Made by a program: the position numbers and the translations under genes. From Capniomyces stellatus (Eukaryota; Kickxellomycota; Harpellomycetes; Harpellales; Legeriomycetaceae), in the NCBI GenBank assembly GCA_001661515.1, contig LUVW01000030.1, forward strand, positions 62,001 through 126,000: DNA of 64,000 nucleotides, written 5' to 3'. The notes beneath the pieces are model-generated. The model was not told the DNA's origin. It ran no database searches and worked only from the letters and a program-made list of their open reading frames with translations. Positions within the stretch are counted from its first letter, which is position 1, and every line of letters starts with the position of its first letter. Of this stretch, positions 12,417-23,253 are shown piece by piece.

Positions 12417-14178
12417 TTATTCCCACTCAATCGTTGCAGGTGGCTTAGAACTGACGTCATAGACAACCCTGTTGACACCCTCAACCTCGTTGATGATTCT
12501 GCTGCTAATGCGCTTCATAACTGCAACAGGCATATCAAACCAATCAGCGGTCATAAAATCAGTGCTCTCGACAGCTCTCAATGCAATAACCTGTTCGTAT
12601 GTTCTCTTATCGCCCATTACACCAACGGATCTGATTGGTAGCAATGCAGCATAGGCTTGGGAGATTTCTCTATACAAACCAGCCTTCTTGATCTCTTCAA
12701 TGTAGATATAGTCAGCGTGTCTTGCGATTCTAACTTGGTCACGGGTAACCTCACCAAGCACTCTAATGGCAATTCCTGGTCCTGGGAATGGGTGGCGCCA
12801 CACCAGCTCTTCAGAGATACCCAGAAGGACTCCCATAGCTCTTACCTCGTCCTTGAACAACTCGCGCAATGGCTCAATCAACTTGAGCTTCATGTCTTCA
12901 AGCAACCCACCAACATTATGATGCGATTTGATTGTGGCGCTTGGTCCTTTGAATGAAATCGACTCAATAACGTCTGGGTAAAGTGTTCCTTGCACCAAGT
13001 ACTCAATCTTTCCAAGTCCCATGTTTTGGCACTCAATGTCAATTTTGTGTGCTTCCTTTTCAAAAACCTCAATGAAGGTGTTTCCAATGATTTTACGTTT
13101 GCGCTCAGGGTCAGTAACACCTAAAAGCTTGTCCAAAAACAAGTCTGAGGCGTCCACAACTCTCAAGTTAATTCCCAACTGTTCTCCAAGTGTTTTCTTC
13201 ACAGTTTCACATTCATTATGTCTCATTACACCATGGTCAACAAGAACAGCATTGAATCTATCACCAATAGCCCTCTTCATCAACACTGCTGCAACAGTAG
13301 AGTCTACTCCCCCTGATACTGCTCCAATCACTGTTCCGGTTTCCCCAACAATAGCTCTAATTCGCTCAATCTCCTTCTCTACAAAAGTTTCCATAGCCCA
13401 GTCGGATTTGCTTCCGCAAATGTTAATTGCAAAGTTTCTGAGAATCTTTGATCCCTCAATGCTGTGTGTCACTTCTGGATGGAACTGGATACCTATAAAC
13501 AACCAATTGCATAAACACCAATCAACATCCATTTCCTGTATCAAGCCACGTAAAGAGAAATAGTCACACTATAAAATGACGCACAAACTTAGCACCCTGA
13601 CTTCAAAGCTTACCAAAGATCTGGTCTTTCTTGTGTGCAATAGCAGCAAATGCTGATGTTTCAGTGCTTGCCAGAATCACAAAGTCGGTTGGCAATGTGT
13701 CCAAATGGTCGCCGTGGCTCATCCAAACTTGAGTTGAACCGGATACTCCATTGAAAAGAATATTTGCGTGTGGTGCATCATCGTTTGTAACAACTTTCAA
13801 GTCTGCGAATCCATATTCGCTCTTTCTTGTCAATCCAGAGACATTTCCACCTTTGACTCGTGAGACTTCTTGGAGCCCGTAGCAAATACCCAGAACTGGT
13901 ACCCCCAAATCAAAGACCGCTGGGTCTACATGTGGTGCTCCCTCTTCGGTATTTGAGTATGGGCTTCCTGAAAGAATAACTCCTTTTGGTTTGAAGTCAA
14001 GGTCTTTTATCTTTTGTGTACATGGCAACAGTTCACAGTATACTCCGCACTCTCTTATTCTACGTGTGATCAGATGTGAATATTGTGATCCAAAGTCCAA
14101 AATCAATATAGTGTCGTACACATTACCCATTTTGATTTGGTCTGCACCAGTTCCAGCATTTTGACTAGTTGTACTCAT
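12417..14178 (-). CDS. GUA1: GMP synthase (glutamine-hydrolysing)
   Basis: Converts XMP to GMP using ATP and glutamine, the last step of guanine nucleotide synthesis in the cytosol. Exons 14178-13614 and 13492-12417, separated by a 121-nt intron (GTAAGC donor, TAG acceptor; the junction rebuilds FGIQFHPEV). The product is 546 aa, close to the usual fungal length of about 525. Class I glutamine amidotransferase domain: [11 protein letters not shown] near residue 28, nucleophile Cys99 in GICYGLQ, His193 and Glu195 in FHPEV. The ATP pyrophosphatase domain has the PP-loop SGGVDS at 248-253 and the [12 protein letters not shown] segment. The dimerisation domain ends in the conserved KPPATIEWE. All key residues are present, so the enzyme should be active. 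Confidence 0.97.
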
Positions 14179-15282
14179 TTTGTATCGATTTTACTCTGTA
14201 AATTTAAAGTAGTATTTTCACTATTTTTATTTTTATTTTTACAATGGACTAAATCAGAATACTAGCTAAGCGAAAAAGTCGGCAGTTTTATCATTTTTTT
14301 TTAAACTTTATTTTGGCTCTCATTTTTAAAATCACAATTCAATTCAAATTGTTAATAACTGATATTTGAAAGTTAATCAATACAATTTGCTCTTGCTGAA
14401 TCGAAACTGTTTTTTTTTTGAAAAAAATTTTTATGTACCAAACTTTAAGCCTCAGCCAATAAATACAACATAACGTTTTTTGCTCTTTTTTATTGAATAT
14501 CAAGATAATTTTTTTTCATCGAAATTTGTTAACATGAATGTTAGTAAAAAGTGAGAATTTGTGAATGTTTTTGCAGTAAAATAGTGTTTAATTAGAGTTA
14601 AGTCTCCTTTGGATTTAGGGGGTCTGTTGCTGGAAATATTATTTTAACTTTGCTAAGATCCTTTCCTGCCAAAAAGATAATTTTTATTCTGTGTTATCAA
14701 GTAAAGTTGGAATTCTAGAAGCAAATTGGCCTGGTTTATGATGTGTTTAGTGCCCAAAGTATGGCTACAGCAGTTGAATGCGTATTAGCGAGGGCCTTTA
14801 ACAGGAAAATACCACACTATTCATTTTTGCTTGAAGCAAAAGCACAGCAAGGTTAGAGCACAACTCCATAACAAACATTTGGCAAAAGGGAACCAAACAA
14901 GTGAACTAGATAAAAAAGGAACCATGTAAAAAAGGAACTAAAAATTACCAGTAATATTGGCTGATTGAATAAAAAAAAACACGGAAAATTGATCAATAAA
15001 AGTTGCTCAAAGTTCACGTTTTAAAAGTATTATTTCATAAAAACAGTTGCAAAATAAAATGAATTGCAAAAGCAAACGGCGAGTGTATTTTATTGGCTTG
15101 GGTTTCTCAAGTTTCAAGATCTTACGCTATTTAGAGAGTTGGGAATAAGATTCCTTTCCTGCAGGAAATGGTGTTTAATCATACATATTAAGGAACATAA
15201 AGGTATATAATTGCGCACCACATGAATTTCAAAGTTCAAGTAACACTTTATAAAACCCTCATTCTAGTTACTCGGGTTAATA
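14179..15282. other. AT-rich divergent intergenic region with a dispersed repeat
   Basis: About 1.1 kb between GUA1 and the LRR gene, which are transcribed away from each other, so promoters of both should lie here. It contains one copy of a roughly 140-bp repeat (14519-14661) shared with 20885-21026. No coding frame of note is seen. Confidence 0.6.
14519..14661 (+). repeat. Dispersed non-coding repeat, copy 1
   Basis: It aligns by eye with 20885-21026 over its whole length in the same orientation, with small indels. Shared blocks include GAAATTTGTTAA, TTTGTGAATGTT, CAGTAAAA and TTTGGATTTAGGGG followed by TCTGTT. Neither copy holds an open frame. The function is unknown. Confidence 0.7.
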
Positions 15283-17471
15283 ATGGCTTACAATCTGCCG
15301 CTCGATCAGCTTAAAAAAATACGAAAAAACAAAAACAGATGGTTATCAGAAATTGAAAGAAATGAATGGTCACCCTACCCGGCGCACAGAGCTGTAGTCT
15401 GGGCAAATCCGCCCAGTAAATTGGTAAAGAAGAATGCGAGTGTTAGGGCGGGATTTGTAGAAAGCAAACACAAGGTCCATGGAAGTCAAATAATAAACGC
15501 TAGCAAGCAAAAATGGTTTGTTAGCAGAATTTATGATGAAAAGGGTGATCAGAGTAAGGGTAAAGTAATAGTAGACAAAGTAAGCAACACTGACAGCAAA
15601 AATATTGATAGCCCGGAAAAAGAGAAGGGCGATTCAGGCATAAAAGGATCTAATAGTGACAATGAAGGATCGTCAGCCGAAATTCCAAGCTCGCGAAGAT
15701 TAAATCTAGCCAACCAAAATCTGGTTCGTCTAGTAAGTACGAGAAATTGAATACAAAATAGTGGCAGATTCGTGCCTAGATAATCGTATAGAGTAAAGCA
15801 GGAATAAGAGTATGTAATTATACTGAAAATGCTAATGCAGATTCTTTATTATTATAGGAAATAATAGTACAGGCGGATTGTTTTGATATACTGACTGAGC
15901 TGCGACTGGGCCGAAACAAGCTTACTGGTGTTCCTACCACTATTTTTAATCTAAAGAATCTAGAGATACTGGACCTGGGGCACAATAGAATCAACTCTTC
16001 CATCCGGTCATTAAAGTCGCATATGTTTAACAAACTAGATAAACTGCGTATCATTTATTTACAAGACAACGAGTTGACAGAGATTCCTCAGGAGTTCGGC
16101 TATTTAGAGCACCTGGTTTGCATCGATGCATCTGATAATTATATCCGGTGGGCACCTGTTGAGTTGATTGATATGGAAATGCTGTATCTAAATGGAAACC
16201 CGATAATAGAAAGGCATAAAATTAGCGATAACTTGCTGGGGAACAACAGCAAAGGCACGGAGGAGACAGAAATACCAACTGTCGACAACTATGTCTCTAA
16301 AAGCTCTAGTGGTACTGGGTACAATGCGAATTCCAAAAATGTGTACGACGACGATGATGATGAGTTTATTTATTTTGTCGAAAGCGAGCCATGTTTAAGT
16401 ATTGCAAAAGTTGCAGAGGCAAAAGAGGTGGGTGTTTGCAGCGCAAACTCTAGGCGACTGCTCGATGGTAAACTTGGATATAAAAACGATCCAGGCGTCA
16501 AGCTAATAAACCCACCTTACTCAAAGCCCACACTGCCGATTAATCCAAGGAACAAACACTCGATATTTTATCCAAAGGGCAAGTTTCCCTCGCTGGCACA
16601 GCTATGTGGCCAGGTTGTACTGAACGGGATAAAGTTTGCTCAGCAGGAGAATGTTTTGATATGCAGCAATAGTCCAAAGGAGTGTACGTGCAAACCCTTA
16701 ATTGTTGATTACCTTCCTACACACAAAAAACTGGAAACTACTATGGCAAGTTACAGTATAAAGTCCAAAAGCGAAACGCGAGAGTTAAGAGAATATAGAG
16801 GCGACGAAAAGGATGATTACAGCGACGCGAGCAGGCCACGGTTTAGGTCGCCATTTTATCGACAACGTAATTTGGCTAACAAGTTAAATAAAATGATACC
16901 TGTGCCAAAAGACAGGTGTCTAGTGCACATGGGTGCACTATGGAAAATATGTTTAGAAAAGACTTTGGAGCGTGGGGCTTGGGTAGCAGACAACAAGGGT
17001 AAAGATAGTTTGGGCCTAGATGGCTTAGATGGACTGAGTTTGGATGACAAGGGATCTTTTATACTGGAGTATAGTGTAAACGTGGAAAATGATCTTGTGG
17101 TATCCATTAACTCCCGAAATTTGCTTACTGGAGAAATAAAGGAAATAAATGGGCTATCACAAACAATCTCAGCATTCTGGCCGTCAAAGTTACACGACGC
17201 ACTTAAAGCAATTGGCTTTGACTTTGCAAGAAAAAGGAGCACCGCAGAGGGGTATAAAGGTGGAGATAACACATCCGAAGCTTTTTTAGAATCAAATTAC
17301 ATTGTCAAGTGTACAGTTTGTGGAAATGTGTCAATGTACAGTCTTTATGACTTTGTATTTATAAAGTACAAGTGGCCTTATCGTTACAGGTGTTGCTCGC
17401 TAAGGTGCCATAATGAGGCACTAACTTCGCTACTTGCCGATCAACCTGTACAAATCGACCTTAAATCATAA
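15283..17471 (+). CDS. Leucine-rich-repeat protein with Cys-rich C-terminus
   Basis: Exons 15283-15732 and 15858-17471 (GTAAGT donor, TATTATTATAG acceptor, phase 0), giving 687 aa. The N-terminal third is basic and polar. LRRs begin at the exon junction (about residues 140-265), with repeats such as LTELRLGRNKLTGVP, LEILDLGHNRI and LRIIYLQDNELTEIP. A disordered linker follows with an acidic stretch (DDDDDEF). A PSLAQLCGQVVL segment resembles the 'sLxxLxLrxll' region of a fungal LRR family. The C-terminal 60 residues hold CTVCGN and RCCSLRCHNEA, a likely zinc-binding pair. Such LRR proteins usually act as protein-binding scaffolds. The partner and role are unknown here. The gene is divergent from GUA1. 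Confidence 0.82.
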
Positions 17472-17980
17472 ACTGCCATGCACTCCAAAAAGCGGATGAA
17501 ATTGCAGAGTTGGATCCGCCACTCATGGAACTGATTTTTATTTTTTTATCAATGTTTCTAAAAGTAAACCCTTAAAGCAGATATTCGTTCAAAAAAAACA
17601 AAGCTTTAATTTATAATCAGTGATTTTTGTACTTTTAAATATTGTGATCCCTTGGTACGTTTATTTTTTTTCTTCTTCCTTCTCCATTATATGTGCTCTT
17701 TATCATTTTGACTTGCCAAGCCAAAACAATTTCAAAGAAAATATACATTAGTAAGCTGAATGGAATGGGAACAGGGAAAGTTGAAATCAAATGAGCAAAC
17801 AAGAAATAAAATATGGCTTTTATGGATTTGAAGTTTTGAAGCTGAATGTTTTTTACTTTTAGTTTTATTATATTAGTCTTATTTGGTTTAGGTTTAAAAG
17901 GTTTAGCGCTAAATGGTTATTGATATCAAGTGAATTAAGAGATGCGGGTAAAAGGGTAAAAGGGTAAAAGGGTAAAAGGG
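17472..17980. other. Convergent intergenic spacer with short tandem repeat
   Basis: About 500 bp between the LRR gene and the aminotransferase-like gene, both ending here. Its right end, 17946-17980, is a tandem repeat of the 8-mer GGGTAAAA (four units plus GGG) that abuts the stop codon of the minus-strand gene at 17981. Nothing else is evident. Confidence 0.6.
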
Positions 17981-18755
17981 TCATAGTATAGGTTGGGAGT
18001 CGTTTCTTACCAACTCGAAAACTCGAAGTTTAATATGCTCTACCAGCGGGCACGATTCTATAAAAAAGGGCTCGATCCTAGAATAGAGACAATCCATTAG
18101 TTCCAGTTAGAATCAATTGGCGCTAGTTACAATTCATCAATATTGATTCGGGGCTATTTACCAGCCAAATCCCCCCAAATCAAAATATTTGTATACAAAA
18201 GTACTTACCGGTCAAAAATGCGAATAGAAGAAATCGGTAGTACAAGACGACTGGTGCTGGTCACAAACACACCACTCCAGATTCCGGTCTGAAGCTCAGA
18301 AAGTAGTGGATTCCGGTAATCAACCTGGATGCCGTCCTCTTCGCAAACTTTAAGCACTAGCTGCATGATAGTTCCAATCAAAACAGTGCTCAGCGGAGCC
18401 GTTACTAATTTGAAATTTTTCCTCAGATAGTCCAATTTGCTATCATCGCTATTGGCCAATCCGTCTATGGCACCACCACCATCTTTGGTCGGCAATTCTC
18501 CATTTGCTGCCAGCTGTTGGTTTCCATTTTGCGTTGCGTCCGTGTTATCCGATGTCTTTTGGTCAGTGCGTATCTTTTCAGTTACGTAGAAGTTTGAAGA
18601 TAGGCCTTCATAGCACCCTAGTGTGTATGGGTCAACCAGAACAACTTCATTGATTGGGGGCTTGATCAGCCTTTCCAGTCCTTGTCTCTCAAACACCCAG
18701 CTAAGATCCTTTACGTTAGGGTTATGCCGTCTTCCCTTAATGAATATAGCCTATC

Positions 18756-18788
<33 letters not shown>

Positions 18789-20219
18789 NNNNNNNNNNNN
18801 NNNNNNNNNNNCAAGTAAAAAAAAAAAAAAAAAAAAATTAGCCAAGCCTCTAGTTTAATACAGTTTATTGAATTTAAAAGTAACAATCTATTTTCCAAAT
18901 AACTGTAATCCAAGTAAAAATCTACCAAATGTATACATCTTTTTTTTTTTTTTTTTACCTCTGCCTTTCCTGAGCTAGGGACTGAAAGCTTTGTAAAGTG
19001 TATCCTGACCTATGGGTAAAAATAAATATGAATGCAGTAAAAATTGTTGAAAAATAAAATGAAAACACACACACACACACACCACAGTTTGTATCCATAC
19101 ACCAATAATGCGCATGTTATCCCTAAATGTTTTGGGGGAAAAAAAATGATCTTACCGTCATCGGTTTGACTGAAACAGAAAATGATACTTTTACTTCACC
19201 GCTGTCCTCACTAACCACACCTTCAACAGTACCAACTTCATCGTTTTTAGTATCCCTCTGCCTCTTTCCATGTTTTACAATAATCTCGACTTCGTTCTCG
19301 GTACTTGGTAGCTTCCTTTTTTTTGCATCTACGTCCATCGGCGTGTCTTTTGTGGCTTCCCATATTTCAATATTTCCATTTAAACACCGCTTCCCAACAA
19401 CCTTGCTTTCTCTACCCAGCTTACCACTTTCAGTACCCTCTGATGTTACTGTGGTGGCATCCTTGTTTTTATTTTCACCATTTGATGAGGCATTGCCATC
19501 AGGCTTTTCGTTATTTTTTGAAGAACTGGTTTCAATTCCGACACTTTCTTCGCCCTTCTCTGCTTTTTTGAGATTCTCTAGCTCAGCTTTGTACCTCGTT
19601 AGTCCCATTTTTAACCAGGGAGTCAATTTCTCTTTCCAAAACTCGCCGCTTGAAATGTCTGCTTCTTCTCCCAAAGCACCTTTTATATCCTCCTCAATGT
19701 TCGGGAGTTTATCTTTATTTTCCTTCAAGTACAGCTTTAGACTTCCACCTATTCGCGAGAAATGGTTGTCCATAGCCAAAATCCTATTACAACCTATCGT
19801 CCTGGCCGAGGTATAAACGCCTAAGTACAATTACGCAAAGCGTTGGTTTTGCTATACTCTATCAACAGCATTGCTGTACACATTATCACTGCTAGGTATT
19901 TCAATGGTATTTTGCTAAACTAGCAGAAAATAAATTCTTGAATTATACAATCTAAACTTTGACGGTAGCACCATTCATTACCTTTTGGTTGCTGGACCAT
20001 AAACTCTTTAAATCCTATATTCTCAGCTGTGATTTCTGGCTCGTTTAGCTTCGACCAACTAGCCTTGACAATCACTATTGGATTTTGAATTTATAAAGTT
20101 AATTTCATTATTGGTTCTGTTTTTATCCTAATGCTCCTATTATTGTTGGGTTTGTAAACACTTTAAACAAGTGATACTAATTTACCTGAGAAGTTCGCTG
20201 GTTTATCTATTTTAGACAT
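17981..20219 (-). CDS. Class IV aminotransferase-like PLP enzyme
   Basis: Six exons join with consistent phase: 20219-20186, 20074-19982, 19820-19156, 19009-18959, 18750-18209 and 18077-17981 (493 aa). The fold is that of branched-chain aminotransferase/4-amino-4-deoxychorismate lyase relatives. Visible motifs: GVYTSARTIG near the start of exon 3, RIHFTKLSVP, IKGRRHNPNVKDLSWV, where the Lys of NVKD is the probable PLP lysine, EGLSSNFYV (the class IV glutamate and SSN motif), and TSTSRLVLPI. The last exon gives PFFIESCPLVEHIKL, typical of a subfamily of fungal and plant class IV homologues of unknown substrate. Exon 3 carries a charged low-complexity insert of about 120 residues, and exon 5 has a shorter insert. 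The intron 18751-18958 contains an N gap. The enzyme family is secure; substrate and pathway are not known. Confidence 0.85.
18761..18837. other. N gap flanked by duplicated poly-A (assembly artefact)
   Basis: An N run at about 18789-18811 lies in an intron of the aminotransferase-like gene. The sequence CAAGTAAAA plus a poly-A run occurs on both sides of the gap. The same flank twice suggests the assembler duplicated one homopolymer edge rather than spanning real sequence. The intron length is therefore uncertain. The coding exons are unaffected. Confidence 0.75.
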
Positions 20220-22176
20220 CTTCAAGCTTATTTGCTTTAGTTTTCTCGGTGCTGATTTAAAGTATGCTGGGTTCATAAAACTTTTGTGTATTTTTATGAA
20301 CTGATGATTTTATAAAGCGAAACACGGCTTGTTCTTCAAATACACTAGTTTAGCACTTTGTTATTATTATTCTTATTGTATATATACGTTGGGAATTCCT
20401 GCAAATAACAATCTGTTTAAAGTTACTGGACTTTAATCACCCAATTTCAGATTTTGCAAAAACACAATATTCTTATTTCTCTTCATTTACTCGCTGAAAG
20501 AAAACTACGTAAATTAAAAACGCAGGTTTTGAGCATCTTGACTGTAAAATACAAGTCAATGTTTGCAATGAGCCAAAAATTTAAGCAATTTCATGTTTTT
20601 TTTTCTTTCTCCCTCCTTTATTCTTTTCGATCTGTAACTAAATTCCATTAGTAATGCAATCCAATGAAAATCTTCTTATTGTTTTACAATAAGTAAAATG
20701 GTAATTACACGTTACTATCATATATTATCCCAAGAATCAGAAATGTGAGGGCAATTTGACGTTTACTGGATTTTTCTTTTATTATTATTGGATATTTATT
20801 TTGGCGAAAATGGATCACATCGAATTGGGAGTTTTTTCCCTAAGCATTGTAGTACATTAATCCAATTTTACTCGGTTTTTTTATTGAAATTTGTTAATAT
20901 GGACATTAGTAAATGTGAAGATTTGTGAATGTTATTACAGTAAAACAAATGTGTGTAATTAAGGCTAATACTTCTTTGGATTTAGGGGTCTGTTAATCGA
21001 AATGTCAATTTATCTTTGTTAGGTTCTTCTACTGACTCAATAACAAACCAGTTGCATTTGATTTTGACACTTTTTTTTTGTAAACACATTTCTGTTTTTC
21101 ATCGATTGTTCTTTAATTGTCAGTTTTTTCACATTTGCTTTCCAACGATTGAATACAAGTACTCTTTCGTCCAAGTTTATATTCGACAAGTTTTTTCCCC
21201 GTTACTGGCTTATTAATTTTCCAAATTACCAGAGCGGTTTTACTCAGCATTAGACTTATTTTCTTGCCTGTAAAATCAATAAAAACCTACAAAACCCGAG
21301 TACAGATAATAATACCTGTTACCGAATCAGGTCTCTCTATACATTAAAAAAAATCGAGATGTTTGACCCATAATGGATCCAGATCGCCACAGTGTTTGAT
21401 TTTTTTTATTCTTCTTTACAGTTGATCAATGTTTACTATGCTTTATCGGGAACACAATGGTGCAACGGTCTATTTTAGCGTCGTCATACAAAAACAATGA
21501 ATCCAAGCAACATTTGGCACTTAATTATTATTGGGTTTATAAAATAGCGGGAGCCGCATATCTAAAACAATTACACGGCGTTTACCAAGCACCATAGCAC
21601 CTTTAATAGTGCAAAGCATCGATTTATGTATTTGGATACAGCGTAACAGAACAAGTACCAATTCAAGCTGATTTAGACAAAATGGTTGCAGCGTGAATGC
21701 AGTTTTAAATCTTAATATTAAGTAAGGTAAAATACGCAAATTATCCTCTAAACAAGATGTTGTTGTGTTGCATGCTGACATTTAAAATAAAAGGTATACG
21801 AGGAGGAGATTTTATGCTCTTGTTCCATGCTTGTACTTGTTCCATTTTATTTGTATCTTTAAGGCGTACCAATGACCTTTTATTATAATTGACAGTATTG
21901 GTATTGAAGTTAGCACTTATGCTGCCCATATGTGTTTACTAACGCTCATAAAATGTTTTCAATGGGACCAGAGTCAGTAATACTAGCAGAACTTTGGATT
22001 TATTGAATTGATGAATTTAGATCAATCAAAACTGATCTTGTACTCTGTTTAATTTTCTAAAAATAGCTAAACATAACCCAAATAGACCTTGCTGGCTCTA
22101 GGGATATTTCCAAGTTCATGCACTCTAATTTAAAAATAATAATAGCCAAGTTTCGAGATCGAAGGTGCTGTTGGGG
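20220..22176. other. AT-rich intergenic region with dispersed repeat copy
   Basis: About 2 kb between tandem minus-strand genes. It contains repeat copy 2 (20885-21026). Two overlapping minus-strand open frames lie at 21929-21741 (62 codons, ATG) and 21781-21521. Neither matches a family I know, and I do not call them genes. No RNA gene is seen. Confidence 0.5.
20885..21026 (+). repeat. Dispersed non-coding repeat, copy 2
   Basis: Partner of 14519-14661, in the same orientation, about 6.4 kb away. The best conserved part is the block TTTGGATTTAGGGG with TCTGTT after it. Divergence includes substitutions and 1-4 nt indels, so the copies are not recent. Confidence 0.7.
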
Positions 22177-22677
22177 TTATGACTTCTCGTAAGCAGCCAA
22201 CGCAAGCTCCCTTTGTTTAGTTAGTTCGAAAAGCTGAATAAAGTACGAGGCCTAAACAAACAAGATAACAAATAGGTGGACGCAATTTTTAGTACATGAA
22301 ATATCACGCATGAAGTGTATCTAAAGCATTCAGTAAAAGCAGTGCTCAGGGATGTTTTTAAATATTATTTAATAGAAATATTATCTTGTGTCAGATAATT
22401 ATGAGCAGCGTCAAATATAATGGTCAAAGCAAGACCAGCCCCGGATTACTTAAAAAATAAAAATGATGTTGAGATTCGGTATCAAAGGCAATCTTACCCA
22501 AGCTTCAGGACAATGATTGTACATTTCTTTTTTTTCAATATCACAAGTGGTTCCGGCTTGTGATGGCAATTCGATTTTGTTTTTGGTTAGGCAGCCAAAG
22601 TAAACATCTCTGAACTTATGACATTCGACTCGCTTTGCTCGATTAGGTGGGACGTATGGCTTATTTGGATCGGACAT
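22177..22677 (-). CDS. COA6: Cytochrome c oxidase assembly factor Coa6-like
   Basis: Small protein of the mitochondrial intermembrane space that helps copper delivery to Cox2. Exons 22677-22498 and 22251-22177 (246-nt intron, GTAAGA donor, TAG acceptor, phase 0); 84 aa, the usual small size. A twin-cysteine hairpin is evident: CX9C in CHKFRDVYFGC and CX10C in CDIEKKEMYNHC, the spacing that marks Coa6 among CHCH proteins. CPEAW follows and splices to ASYFIQLFE, matching the family's CPxxWxxYF. The N-terminus is short and polar, consistent with Mia40-dependent import without a presequence. Confidence 0.9.
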
Positions 22678-23253
22678 TAGTGTATTTTAAAATTAATTAT
22701 TGCTATTTATGTTTGTTTTCGTTTTCGTTTTCGTTTCTGTTTTGTTGAGATTTCTTTTAAAGGATAACTTTTTATGAATTTGTAAACAAACTGATGTATA
22801 CTATTAAAGTGTTAAGAGATGGTTAAATGGAAACAAGGTGCTAATAGTGCCACAATTACAATTCGATCTGTAAATAGTTGCAAAAAAAGAAAAAAAGAAA
22901 AAAAGTAGAATTTATTAATGAAAACACTTGGAAAATCGAAAACTGGTTAACAACGAAACTATTATGAAGAATGTAACAAAATAAAAATGCAAACCGATTG
23001 GTCTGTTATGCTTGTTTTAATTGCTAATCAATCAGTAGCTATTGGCATAGGCTCGCAGACTCAGATTTACAATCAATTTTTTACCACTAAAACTACCAGG
23101 ATCCATTTAAATAAATGAAAATAAAACTAACAGGATTAAAACAGCCAACAATTATATTAAATGTATGGTCCAACTAAAGGCTATTTATGGACAAGGGGCA
23201 GTGCAACAATGCAAATAAAAACAAAAACAATATTTGCTGTACATTGTACCACG
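22678..23253. other. Intergenic spacer
   Basis: About 580 bp between the COA6 start and the ORC3 stop, both on the minus strand. It contains a short GTTTTC/GTTTTCG iteration near 22712-22735 and A-rich tracts. It should hold the COA6 promoter and the ORC3 3' end. No gene is seen. Confidence 0.55.
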
